In this document: positions 11,198 to 21,850 of the stretch, piece by piece
Layout: each line of letters begins with the position of its first letter
Position numbering within the stretch: the first letter of the stretch is position 1
From: Miscanthus floridulus
Lineage: Eukaryota > Streptophyta > Magnoliopsida > Poales > Poaceae
Direction of reading: 5' to 3'
Assembly: GCF_019320115.1 (NCBI RefSeq)
Contig: NC_089597.1
Location: 119,852,000 to 119,915,999, forward strand
DNA length: 64,000 nt
Made by a program: the position numbers and the translations under genes
Notes under the pieces: model-generated
The model's input: the letters and a program-made list of their open reading frames with translations, nothing else
Told to the model about the DNA's origin: nothing
The model's database searches: none

Positions 11198-12313
11198 AGA
11201 TGAATCTCGTCCTCAAGATTCGGAAGACGTCGACTAAGAGATGGGAATACTCCGTCCTTGGATTCCTTCAAACACTTACCTGAGGTTTTTTGATCCAAAC
11301 TAACTTAAAAGCTTCTCCGATAACTTTATCAACATCTTGCTGGTCTTGGATAAACTTCTCTTGAACTTCTAACCAAACCTCATTGAAACTCTGAGTTCCT
11401 CTTGAATCTTTGGGTACCACCACGCTTTCGCTGTGCAAACTAGAACGTATGATACTTCGTCTTGCAAATTCCTCAACTTGGCTACCCCTTAAGAAAAGAT
11501 AAACTAGGGGACACCAAAATATAGCTTGCATCGTCTTGTGATTGAAGTCTACTGTTGCTCAGAATTTTCTTAGGGTTTTTTATCATCCAAAATTAGAGAT
11601 ATGAACCGATAAAGACAGGCAGCTCCGAAGACAGGATAGGAAAAACAGAAGAAAACCGAAACCCAACTATTTATTTCATTAATCCTTATACCTTAAACCT
11701 ATGAACTAAATGAAATTGCGGGAACACCCAACAAGATCATTGCAATCATTACAAAGATTCAAAACAATCATAAGTATAATGACAATTCAACAAGCAGTAG
11801 AGATGCACAACTCAATCATTGACTCAACTTGCGATACTATTGTTTTTATTACATAAGGGGCACAACTCCTATCCTTAACTAAGGATCTTGGATAGTCTAG
11901 CATAACTTCTTCATTCACCACTCTCACCAAATGCTTCTTTCAGGTTGGTTATCACTGACACTTTCTGGTAACAGTCTAGTAGTGATCTGACTCTGGCTAC
12001 TTCCTTGGTGTAATTGTTAATTCTTCTGTGGGCAAGATTTAACATAATATCCTTCCTGCTAGCAATGATAACACTTTCTCTTAGCTGGATCTTTTGTGAT
12101 GTCATACTCCACAGAAATGTTGCTTAGAGTATTGTCAGCTTGTTGATTCTGTAAGTTCATCTTTGTTTGACTAGACTGCTTTTTAGCTCGCTTGATCTTT
12201 CAGGGTTGAAACTCCGTGTAGGTGATTGTCCACCCATCTATGCATACCTCATGTGGAAAGAGTGGAGTAACCTTAGCTTGAGAAACTTCTAATTCTTTAG
12301 AGTCTAAGTTTAT
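11198..12313 (-). other. TE3 internal region downstream of the protease relic, no recognised domain
   Basis: Two short minus-strand open pieces (12105-11911, Lys/Arg/Leu-rich, and 11531-11268 with a WLEVQEKFIQDQQDVDK stretch) lie in different frames. I do not recognise any RT, RNase H or integrase motif. They may be remnants of a family-specific ORF or merely chance frames. Confidence 0.4.
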
Positions 12314-13009
12314 CTAACCAGGGATTGGAGCTGAATGTGATGATGTAATAGAACTCGAATGTTGATTGCTTCCTGATTCTGACTCTGGTGAGACCTCCTT
12401 TCTCTTCTTATCCACATTGTCCTCAGGTACAGGCTGAATACCTTCATACTCAATTCTTTCTCCTGATGGTGTGGTTAGAAGCACCAAACGCTGGGCATAC
12501 TTGATCACTCCTTTACATGCTAACATCCATCCCATTCCAAGAATGACATCAATGTCCACTAACTCTAATACAATAAGGTTTGCTTCAAATTTTACCCCCT
12601 TTATGTTAAGACTAATTCTTGGGCATTTGCGGTTTGCCTACATTTCTCCTCCTAGGGACTTAACTATCACTGGTTTCCTCATTGGAAGCATAGTTATCTT
12701 ATGATCTTCTACATATTGGCTAGAGATGAACGAATGTGAAGCTCTGGGGTCAAACAGCACTGTGGCGGGAGTTGAGTTTACTAGAATGAAACCGTACACA
12801 ACCTCCTTAGCTCCATGAGTGATAGTCATATCCACATTATTCAATCTTCCTTGGATGTAGTTTCTCTTTGCTTTACTTCCTTGCTCCTGTTTCTGCTGGA
12901 CCTTCTGTTCTTGCTTCGGATGTGGTTGATCCTGGCATTCATGTGCCGTCCTTCCAACATTTTCATTGGACTTCATATTCTTCCAAGCTTCTGCTGCTTG
13001 TTTCTTCAC
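12314..13009 (-). pseudogene. TE3 gag C-terminus and protease relic
   Basis: One frame, with a stop after GGEM at 12638. It starts with a Gln/Lys-rich gag-like linker (EQKVQQKQEQGSKAK) and then a retropepsin-like region: VNSTPATVLFDPRASHSFIS in place of the usual FDSGASHSF, so Ser-Gly of the active-site triplet is altered. A second retropepsin landmark follows, DIDVILGMGWM, in the next open piece (12559-12314). The gag core upstream (13370-13010) is not recognisable, only a degraded leader. The relation is to Tekay/Del proteases such as that of TE7 (FDSGASHSFI, ILGMNWM). Confidence 0.6.
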
Positions 13010-13369
13010 TGGTCCCTTTGGTATGTTGGTTTGACCCTATGGCAAGCACTATTGAAAACTCCTAGGTTGAGTCATTCCTTCTGGTGCTTGTTGTTGCACA
13101 GCTACAAGCTTCTCCTTGTCGAATGCAGTCAAGGACAACGTAGCTTGGTCCCCTGATCTTTGATGCTAGTGGTCTCCTCATTACGACCCATCTATATAAA
13201 CGAAGAAAGAGGATTGAGACTAGAGACAAAGTTTTCATAACAGACAGAGGCTGAAGTGAGCATAAATTTTAGCAAATAACAAGGTTGGAGAGAAAACAAG
13301 AACTAAGCAAAGATGAAAGCATGCTAAAACGTCCAGTTCTATCTAGGCTTGCGTCCTACAGTCAGCATT

Positions 13370-13381
13370 GCTCTGATACCA
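13370..13381 (-). other. Primer binding site of TE3 (tRNA-Met type)
   Basis: The minus strand reads TGGTATCAGAGC, complementary to the 3' end of plant initiator tRNA-Met. It is separated from the LTR end at 13385 by three bases. It defines the right LTR as 5' and the element as minus-oriented. Confidence 0.85.
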
Positions 13382-13384
13382 CTT

Positions 13385-16300
13385 TGTAGCACCCGGTTTT
13401 AAAGACAAAACCAGATACACACTATATGTGAGCCTAGGAAGTCAAATCGCACATATAGCCACAAATAAGGGTAATATCAAAAGACAATACTTATTACATA
13501 ACGTATTAGTAAAAGAAAAATAACCTCATAGTATAGACAGCGGAAAGTCGACTCCGATCTTCTGGTGAAGACTCCAAATCCATAGGGACGACTGACTGGT
13601 TGACCACAAGCCTAACTCCTCCAAACCAGCAATCTGGTACCCATCTAGGATTTTTATCCAAAGTATAGAAAAGTAAAGCAAGCGTAAGTACATGTCGTAC
13701 TTTACAATTATATCATGGGGTTCATGAGGCTCAAAAGGCTGACACTGGTTTAACTGCGATTAGCCTTTGTTTAGTACAATTTTAGCAATTGGTTGGCATC
13801 AAGTTTATCCATAAGCCCATAAACATATGATCAGGTAAACATGAATAATGTATAGCATAAACAATTAATCGTTAGTACCATTATCCATTAGTGATCATCT
13901 CTATTCCATAAGGGTCCAAAGCCGCTCGTGACCGTGAGCACGGCAGTTATAACAGTTTTACACTCTGCAGAGGTTGTACACTTTCACTGTGAGTCGCGAT
14001 TTACCCTTTCGCCTGAGGTAGCTAATCTCATGACCCACTTCCAAGGAAGGTCGGCAGGGTTCACTATGAAGCCTTTCAAAGGTTCGTCTAACAAGTTAGG
14101 GCCGCTAGGCGTATGTGGCCCATCTCTAGGAGTGGCACGCGTGGGCATCACAGCACGGTACACATATCCTAGCAGTAAAGGAAACATACCCTCATGCGCC
14201 ATAAAGGTAACCAGTAACAAGCTAGAAAAGGTCCTCATACTGAGCTAAAGCCAGAGCCATATAGCCTTCATAGCGGTACTGTAAGTCCCGGATGATCGCT
14301 TACAGATAAGTCCTTAGGGAGAGGAATCTAGAGCATTTAGAAAGTAGCTAAACACTCTAGCCCCTGTTTCCATGTTGCTAAAAAGTCATGTTTTAATGTT
14401 TATTGTATATACCATTAGTCAAGTTACAAGATCATGATTTTGATTAAGCACTAGCAAAAACTACCCAATGCAATAACCCAAAGGTTTCAAGGTACAAGAT
14501 ATCAAATATATAGGATATCCTTATTGGGAACAAGGTAGACACATGCAATATGAATTAAGTGATTAAATGTGAATAGGTAACAAGGATGGTCCCATGCTAT
14601 ACTTGCTTTACACACCGATCCTTCGGTAAGCTTTATTCTTCAACGTCCTTCTTCTTCTGGATCATCACGTGTATCTTACCGACTGGACGTAATCGTAAAA
14701 CACCACACAAACATCCATACACATACATGCATAGCATACAATTGCATCTATATCAGAACAGTACACCAATCATAGAAAAATAAGTAAAAGAGTTTGAAAC
14801 ACGATACTACGCATCGCTACGAACACATAGTCGCGAGAAGCATGCTAATCGGAGCTACGGTTGAAAAGATACAACTACCGAGAGATTTGCTTTATACGTG
14901 GAAAAGAAAATTATGGGCTTCGTTTATGTTTACTATATGAATTTATATATAAAAGATATTTTATAAATAATATAGATTAAATTAATTCAATTTTAGATTT
15001 GAATTATAAAACAAAAGTAAATCAAATCATATTTTATTTATAAAATCCAGTTGCATAATCTTTAATCAAGATATGATTTAAACTATGATTTTTATGAAAT
15101 AGTAATATAGTAAACATTATTACTAATGCGTAGATCTCGTCGCTATGAAACAAACGCAACTTGAACGAACTATTTTGGAGTTAAAATGAATAAGTTATAA
15201 GTTTTCATTTAGTTAAATAATAAATTAAATCTACCCATGAATTTCAAGTGTTGAAAACATGCCTAACAGTAGTATAAACACGTAGACAACGTAAATACGA
15301 TCCTAACGCAATTCGAACGGGTCAAATCGGACCTAAAACGCAAAAGTTATAGCCTAAATAAATCGAATGGCAAAACTGTAAATAACTAAAAGCGTATTTT
15401 TGGAACCAAGCGAGCAAAATACGCTTTTAAAAGAAGAAAGCGTAAATAGAGAAATACGTAACGGACGGCGGGTTCTATTTTGAAGAAACCGGGGGGCTCT
15501 TATGAAAATTAGCCACGCGAAGGGGTATCGGTGATTCTGGATCGTCGGATCAGATTTGAACGGTGCTGATTGGTTCACGGGGGAGAAGGGCATAGCCGAC
15601 CGGCGGCTACAGTGGCCGGCGCGGTGGTCAGCCATGGGCGATGGCGGACAGCTTGCCGGTGTCCGTGGTTCCGATGATTCCGACCATCTCACGTTCAACC
15701 GATTACACAGGGACATACTACGGGATCTTGCGGATTCAACTAGGTACAAATGGAGGACAGAGAGCATGTCGAGGTGACGGTCCTATGGCAGCGCCATGAA
15801 CGACGGTTCGGGTGCTCGCTGCTATGTCGTTCTAGAGCGCCAAACGCGACATGAAGGGGTCGAGCAGGTACAGGAGCTCACCATGAGTCGTTAGGAGGGG
15901 AGCGCGGCGTCCGGGGAGACCTCGAGGGGGCGGGTCGACGACGGCGGCGATGGCTGGAGAGAGAGGGAGGGCGCAGGTGAGATGAATCCGATCGAAACGA
16001 AGCTGAAACATGCGGCGACGAGGTTCGAGGCACCGGAACGAGGAATCGCGGCGGCGTTGGCGAGCATGAGCGCGGACAGAGGAAATGGGAGAAGGTGCGC
16101 TCGGTTCCGTGCTTTATAGGCGGCAGGCGCTTGCGGTAAAAGGAAGGGGAGCGGGGGCGTGGTGATTCGGTCGCCTTCCCTGCATGCTAGGCGGCGGATC
16201 GACGGCCTACCATAGTTGCAGCGCCATTGCCGGCGAGGAAGAAAGGAAGGAGCGCGGGGAAAGAAAGGAAGGGGAAGAAGGGAGTGGGGCCGGCTGACGG

Positions 16301-16986
16301 GTGGGACCCGGCTCACTGCGAGGGAGAAGGGAGCGATGTGCGGTGGAAGCCGAGCGGGCCACGGCGCGAGCTGGGCCAGTGTGGAGCAGCAAGCGCGCAG
16401 AAGGCCGAGCAGAGCAGCGGGCCGCCGATTGGGCCGGTGCGGGAGGAAAAAGGAAGGGAGGAGGGGAGGCGCGGCTGGGCCGCCGGGCGGGCCAACGCGG
16501 GAAGGGGGAGGAAGAATATGGCCAGGCCAAATCTAGAGCTGGGCTAAAAATGAAGGAAGGAAGGATTTTAAAAATCAATTTCTTTTCCAAATCTATTTCT
16601 TTTCTTAATTCAAAACAAATTCAAATATGAACCAAATCACGTATAAATATGATTTAAAAATACATTTTTTTATTCAAACATCAATGAACCAATTTTGGGT
16701 AAGTTTTCTGAAAATAACTTTTAAGTTCTTTCATTTTCTAATTCATTTTCTTTTATTTCAAAGCCATTTTTCATTTCAAAAGCATTTTAACCATTTTGAC
16801 TGTTCAATTAAAACCACTCAACTAATAAAATCAAATGTAATGGCATGTATGCTCAAACATGTTGCTACCTTTTGATGTATTTTAATTTAATGAAAATTTT
16901 TATTTTCCTATATTTCATGTGTACAAAAATTCATAAATAAATCATTTTAGCTCTATTTTAAAAGCGGCAAATTTTAGGGTGTTACA
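13385..16986 (-). repeat. 5' LTR of TE3 (right copy)
   Basis: 3602 bp, TG...CA, homologous to 7464-11183. It is shorter because of two small deletions and a few indels (for example the loss near 15195). It precedes the PBS at 13370-13381 on the minus strand. The element's RNA would start within it, downstream of the TATA box at 16111-16120. Confidence 0.85.
16111..16120 (-). promoter_or_regulatory. TATA box in the 5' LTR of TE3
   Basis: The minus strand reads CCTATAAAGC, followed by ACGGAACCGAG. It is conserved at the matching place of the other LTR (10252-10261). It is a candidate Pol II core promoter for the element RNA; the transcription start is inferred about 30 bp downstream on the minus strand. 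Confidence 0.5.
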
Positions 16987-16991
16987 ACACA
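16987..16991. repeat. Target-site duplication of TE3, right copy
   Basis: ACACA directly after the LTR end GTTACA at 16986, matching 7459-7463. Confidence 0.85.
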
Positions 16992-17610
16992 CCTGACGCT
17001 CCATCTCATTCTTTAGTTGAGGTGCATAGCGATACGACCTGATGAATACAGGTTTGGCTCCGGCCACCAAAGGAATGGGGTGATCACAATCGTGCCTGGG
17101 CGGTAACTCGGTTGGTGTTTGAAAGAGAGGAGCAAACTCAGACAACAGTTGAGTGATCTCTTCTGGAACTGACTGGGCAAAGGAAGAAACACTGTCAGTC
17201 GGGGACTGAAGTAAGGACAGCTGCACCACCGAGCCCACAGGAAGGTCAAGAGCGTCACCAAACAAGACTGTCGTGGCACCATCATAGGGTATTGCCAACC
17301 ACTTCTGCTGCCAGTGCACTTGCATCGGACTGAAGCTAGAAAGCCAATCAATCCCCAATATCATGTCATAAGCTGACAATTGCAATAACTTGAGATCAGT
17401 TGTAAACTGATAGCCCTAGACTGACCAAGATGCAGCAGATATGTGTGATGAACAATTGAGCACAGCCCCATTGGCAACCTGAACCGTCACAGCAGGCAGC
17501 AACTTCTGAACTCCGTCCAAGGACTGAGCCACAGTAGCACTAAGAAATGTGTGAGAACTGCCGGAGTCGATCAAAATAGACAATGAGGTCCCCTGAATTT
17601 CACCAGTCAA
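16987..17610 (-). pseudogene. TE2 protease and start of RT
   Basis: Retropepsin of TE2. The active-site segment is SILIDSGSSHTFLS, with the intact D-S-G, then the flap and the second landmark YDMILGIDWLSS. These are followed by a linker and the pre-RT segment with LPPRHDCDHPIPL and YRYAPQLKNEMERQ. A stop lies at about 17415. The frame runs into the TE3 insertion at 16986 and resumes at 7463. Protease would have cleaved the TE2 polyprotein into its working units. Confidence 0.85.
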
Positions 17611-19185
17611 ACACAGTGTCTTGGGAGAAGAAGAACCCCTGCCACAGCAACTGAAAGATGCAGCACGATCTGAGCTTCAGGACTTGATGGCTCGGCTTCA
17701 TCATCTTCAGGGAACATGTCCAACAATTCCTGAATGAGGTGGAGCTGGATGACTTTCAGAGCATTTGTGGTCGCGATTCCACTTGGCGCCGCATCGGATG
17801 CACAGACCACGTGCACGACGGTTAGCACGTAAGGCCTGGAACCTTTCTTCAGCCGATGAAGTAGGCGTGTCAGCAATGCGCTTGACGTCACCGAGTGCAG
17901 GCTTGGGTGGCGGTGGAGGAAGAGCCAGAGCTCCTGGCCAAGCAGTCTTGGCAGCAGCTGCTTGATCATAACGCTGATAAGGCTGCTTGCTTGCTCCCAG
18001 CGCCTCCTCTTACAATTGGGCCAGAACACACGCAGTATCCAAGGTAGAAGGACGTTGAACTAAAACAACACATTTGATGTCATCGCGCAAGCCATCTATA
18101 AATCTTTGGGTATAGTAAAGCGGGTCTGGGTGTTTGGCATAAGCTTTGAGCTGGTCTACGAGAGCAATGAACTGATCAATGTACTCATTAACTGGACCGT
18201 TTTGACAAATTTGAAACATACGGTGAAGCAACAGCTCGTGTTCATCCCGGGCAAACCGCGAGAGAAGCTGAGCACAGAAATCAGACCAAGTGGTGGACTC
18301 AAGTTGATCTTCAACTGAGGATAGCCAGCGTTTCGCGACACCCCGAAAATGCATCGTAGCAGCTTGGACCCAGACAACAGACTCGACGCGGTACAACTCA
18401 AAGTAATGAACCGCTTGCTTGATCCACAGCTTAGGGTGATCACCGTCGAACTTAGGGAAGTCAAATTTGGGTAGTTTGCCCATATGGCCACCCCCACTGC
18501 CTCCCTGAAACTCATTCTCCCAATGATTCCCATGGGTACGCGGAGGTGGACGCAGTGGAGGACACGATAATGGAAGAGGAGTGGCAGGACGGCAAGGCAA
18601 CGTACCCTCGCGGGGGGGTGGAATTAGAGTGGTGACCACTCCAAATTCACCTGCCTGGTTTCGAGGATCGACGCGGTGCCCGTTGGGCAGTTAGGCTAGA
18701 ATTCCGGCAGAGGAACGCCCGGCAGCCATGTAGTCGCCCTCGACAGCAGCCCGGTAGTTCGGAGAGACGGCGGGCTTGGTGTCGTGGAGGACGGTGGTCG
18801 GTGAAGATGGGACCGAAGCGGACTTGGTGGGCGGCGCGGCCGCGAACACGCCTGGGTTCACCGAGGGGACATCCACCATAGAGCGTTCCCAATACTTCGA
18901 AATCTTCCCAAGTTCCAGCTTCAGGGTCGCCAGCTTTTTGACCTCGATCTTCAGATCGTCGACAACGCCCTCGATTCCTGGACTCCATTCATCGAACACT
19001 TGGGCGGCGGACTCGAGCTTGTCGAGACGAGCAGTGGACGAAGTCGTGGTGGAATCGAGCTTGCGCTCGATGTTGTCGAAGTGCTTCTCCTAGACGGTGA
19101 AGCGATTGTCGATCTCGTCGAGGAGCATCTTCGACTTGGGATTCATGGCGTCGCGGCGGCGTTGCAGGTGGGGTGAAGTGCCCAT
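17611..19185 (-). pseudogene. TE2 gag
   Basis: Start ATG at 19185, about 190 bp downstream of the primer site. The N-terminal part is helical and coiled-coil-like (residues about 15-110), followed by a Pro-rich linker. The retrotransposon gag core lies at 18520-18010 with FPKFDGDHPKLWIKQAVHYF, FRGVAKRWLSSVEDQ and YIDQFIALVDQLKAYA. A zinc finger of the chromovirus type, CIRCGAKWNRDHKC (C-x2-C-x7-H-x-C), is near 17770-17815. Stops occur near 19092, 18690 and 18010, and two shifts between 17760 and 17610 compensate each other. Gag would package the element RNA into particles in the cytoplasm. Confidence 0.85.
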
Positions 19186-19377
19186 GGCCGGCGAGGGAGG
19201 CGGGATCCAGATCGGCGGCGTGCACCACAAATCGCGAATCCTTGATTAGAATTACAGAATCCTCAACTCAAGCTGCAGCTCACAGACTTGAATCGAGATT
19301 AGACCGACCAGATCAGTTGGATTCAAGCAACTGATGGATCACAGCGTGCCAGAGATCGATCGAGCCGAGGAATGGTG

Positions 19378-19389
19378 TCTCTGATACCA
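19378..19389 (-). other. Primer binding site of TE2
   Basis: The minus strand reads TGGTATCAGAGA, an initiator tRNA-Met type primer site, four bases from the LTR boundary at 19394. It orients TE2 as minus strand. Confidence 0.75.
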
Positions 19390-19393
19390 CTTT

Positions 19394-19723
19394 TGAGGGA
19401 CAGCAGAGAGGAATCGAGAGGAGTAGGAAGAAGGATTGGGAAGCATGGCAACGAGGAAGAAGAACAGGGGTTCGGAGGACGAGTGCTTAGTTTTAGGATA
19501 ACAGATTTCAGTTTACAATTCGATACCCTCTCTCGCTTACTGCCTTCTCCTTAAGAATACAGAGCAAGGTGCCCGTCTCGCGCATGCAAGCGCACATCAC
19601 TTGGCCCATTCTTGACCGGTGTACCTTGGGTTTGGACTCCTGGGCCTTGCCTTTCTAGGCTGGCTACTAGCGATGCCATCATCATCTGTCCCGGGGCCGT
19701 TGGCAGAAGACAGGGTTCTCACA
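19394..19723 (-). repeat. Probable 5' LTR of TE2
   Basis: The plus strand starts TGAGGGACAGCAGAG next to the PBS and ends GGGTTCTCACA, so on the minus strand it runs TGTGAGAACCC to CCCTCA. The length of 330 bp fits Reina-type elements. The 3' LTR is not in the window, so the outer end (19723) is chosen from the TG/CA rule only. Confidence 0.55.
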
Positions 19724-20400
19724 GGCCTCCTCGCCATTTCACCCTCCCGCCACTCTTCCACTCGTGCGCTTGTGTCTGCTGCCCTCCTTTGGATTCGAAT
19801 TTTAGGATAGGAGAGCTGGAGAGGGAGGCACAAGCACAACTGAAATGGCTGAAAGGCCAGGCGGCTACTCGCCAGCCAGGTGTCAGGCTGGACCCCGGCA
19901 GGGCCAATAGGAGGGATATGGAAATAAAACTAAAATGGCCGGGCCAGTTCTCTTTTGTTGTCTCAAACGGAAACGCTCAGACGTGGCTTCCAGTTCTGCC
20001 TCCTGCGCAGCGAACCGGCCTCTCAAAAAAAATCCCCACTCCGCTCATCCGCCCGTAGCGGCGTGGCCGAGCATTCCCGTACCGCTCATCCGTCCGCCTC
20101 ACTGCGCCATCTTCCCCATCGCACCCCGTCCCCCGTCACGACATCGCGCCGTGCCCTTTCACCCACCGCGCCGCACCCCATCGTTGGTTGCGCCGTGCCC
20201 CATCCCCTACGAGCAGACGGCACTGGACGACTGCGGTTGAGCAAGCAACGGCGCTGGAGTAGCAGCAACAGTGCCGCGCCGACGGGCGCGAGCCTTGGCC
20301 ACGAGCAGGCGTTGGAGAATCGCAGGAGGGCCGCACCACTACTGCACCGGCGAGCTCCATGCGCCGGTGTCGAGCTCCGCAACGACGAGCATCCATTCGT
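19724..20400. other. GC-rich unassigned spacer
   Basis: High GC with many CG-rich short frames on both strands, none with recognisable protein content. The phrases resemble non-coding parts of grass DNA transposons, but no terminal repeats could be matched. Confidence 0.35.
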
Positions 20401-20409
20401 CTAAGCAGC

Positions 20410-20760
20410 GAGGTGACATTGTGCTGAAAGCATATGTCGCAAGTGTATGTTTCAAGTGTTTCATGCGGATGTTGCAAAAGTAAATCGGAATGTTGCATAT
20501 GTTGTAATGGTTGTACACGTATGTTGCAAGCTTCTGTTCCTAATGTTTCATCTGTTTTTTCTAGACGTATGCTGCAAGTGTGCTTATTAGGATGTTGCAT
20601 ATGTTTCACACATGTTTGCAAGTGTTTTATCTGGATGCTGCGTATGTTTTACAATGGTTTTCATGTGTTTTTGCAAGTGTTGCAGATGCATGTTTAAAGT
20701 GTTTCATCTGCTGCAAGTGTTGCATCTGAATGTTTTAAAACTAGATGAGGTGTTCCATCT
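20410..20760. repeat. Degenerate TGTTGCA / GTTTCATCTG repeat tract
   Basis: About 350 bp of irregular short repeats built from ATGTTGCA, AAGTGTTTCAT and CTGGATG-like words every 15-35 bp. I know similar tracts as recurrent in grass genomes, probably the subterminal part of a DNA transposon family. The possible outer end near 20945-20970 (CCAGACGTCCGGGGGCTAGC) has no inverted partner I could find on the left. Confidence 0.5.
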
Positions 20761-21185
20761 CCCTCCTCGTTTTCTACTGCCTTCGCCTCGGTGTCTCTTC
20801 CTCCTTCCCGGCGCCGGCTGGGCATCCGCCGCCCCCTCCCCCTCTTCTTGATGCTAGTGTCGTTCGGGGCAGCGCAGGCCCCGCGTTGGTGCACGAAACA
20901 GTGTGGAAAACGGATGCAGGCGCGGGCGTCTGAACGCCCACCCCATCCGTCCAGACGTCCGGGGGCTAGCAATCCCGTGTCTCAAAACATGAACTGGGCG
21001 GGACATTTCATCCATAACTGTCACTGGGGAGGGTAGACAAATCCATACTTTTTCATGCCCATATCCATTATATCATTATTCATTTTTCACCCTCCCCAAT
21101 TCTTATTCGTACACTTTGGATAATAACCAATTTTATCCATACTCATTGTTTTGAGTTGAACTACTGGTTTATACATGTGGGCTCT
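20761..21185. other. Spacer, no gene seen
   Basis: The GC-rich left part (to about 20980) contains the CAGACGTCCGGGGGCTAGC phrase. It turns AT-rich after 21030. No supported coding sequence. Confidence 0.35.
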
Positions 21186-21189
21186 ATAT

Positions 21190-21850
21190 CAAAGTTGGCC
21201 CTTGAATTGAAAATCTCATGTCCACACCTTAAAATTTTAGTGAAACTAACTAAAACTTGGTAAAATAACACATTATAATAGTCTGCAACTTTGTGCAAAT
21301 TAATAAGATTTGATCTATATGTGGGACTAACATAAAAAGCGAGGCCTTGATATTAAAAAACCTCGCATTCACACTTAAAATTTTGAGCAAAACTGATCGA
21401 AACTTTTTTGGGATGAGTCGGCAAGACAGGGCTACTTTGTGCAGACTGGTGCAGCTAGATTTAAATGTGGCCTCACGTTAAACGTTGGACCCTTGGCCCC
21501 GTTTGGCTGGCAGAATTTTGGCTGAAACTGGCTGAAAACATTATTCTGGCTGAATTGTTGTGAGAGAAAAACACTGTTCCGGCTGAAAAAAGAAGCCGAA
21601 TATGGAGTAAGCCGAACAGGGCCTAATTAAAACCTCATGTTAACATCTTAAAATTTTCGCAAAATTGTCTGGTTATAACAGGCAGCAACTTTGTGCAGAA
21701 TAATGTTGCTAGTTATATATGTTGGTCCCACATCAAAAGTTGGACCCTAAAATTAAAACATCGCATTCACACCTTAAAATTTTCATGAAATTGACTGAAA
21801 TTAGTTGGAGATGACACGATAACAGACGGCAATATTGTGCAGATTGGTGA
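21190..21850. repeat. Four degenerate tandem copies of a ~146-bp repeat
   Basis: The unit contains AGTTGGACCC, an AAAACCTCGCATTCACACCTTAAAATTTT-like core and a CAACTTTGTGCAGA-like segment. The AAAATTTT core begins at 21231, 21377, 21650 and 21777. The first spacing is 146 bp. The second, 273 bp, is 144 bp once the 129-bp MITE inside copy three is removed. The last copy is shorter (127 bp). Divergence between copies is high. Confidence 0.65.
21495..21623. mobile_element. MITE with GGCCC(C/T)GTTTGGCT termini
   Basis: 129 bp with imperfect terminal inverted repeats: GGCCCCGTTTGGCT on the left, and GGCCCTGTTCGGCT as the reverse complement of the right end. The body has paired GGCTGAA motifs. It sits inside the third unit of the tandem repeat. 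The target duplication is not clear (CTT left, TAA right), so the superfamily is left open. Confidence 0.65.

Larger units (their letters stand above)
7464..16986 (-). mobile_element. TE3: non-autonomous LTR retrotransposon with 3.6-3.7 kb LTRs
   Basis: Structure: LTR 7464-11183, short internal region 11184-13384, LTR 13385-16986. On the minus strand the LTRs start TGTAACACCC and end TGCTACA. A primer site TGGTATCAGAGC lies next to the right (5') LTR, and a polypurine tract next to the left (3') LTR. The target duplication acaca is present at 7459-7463 and 16987-16991. The internal region is only 2.2 kb and keeps a protease-like relic but no RT, RNase H or integrase, so the element needed proteins from a relative. 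Long LTRs, TGTAACACCC ends and the Met primer with a 3-nt gap are shared with TE7, so a Tekay-type partner is plausible but unproven. Confidence 0.85.
4940..19723 (-). mobile_element. TE2: Reina-like chromovirus, interrupted by TE3 and truncated by TE1
   Basis: A minus-strand Ty3/gypsy element in two parts, 16987-19723 (5' LTR, PBS, gag, protease) and 4940-7463 (RT, RNase H, integrase). The domain order gag-PR-RT-RH-IN and an IN tail with AIHPVFHVSQLK are chromovirus features. A short LTR (330 bp) and a summed length of about 5.3 kb fit the Reina lineage, though I cannot exclude another chromovirus clade. The 3' end, including any chromodomain and the 3' LTR, is missing because TE1 abuts at 4940. 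The frame is retained across most of the element, but several stops and a pair of compensating shifts near 17610-17760 kill it. Confidence 0.8.

Noticed and set aside
19612..20404. GC-rich frames of 100-160 codons on both strands
   Set aside because: Overlapping on several frames, no recognisable protein, typical of high GC content with few stops.
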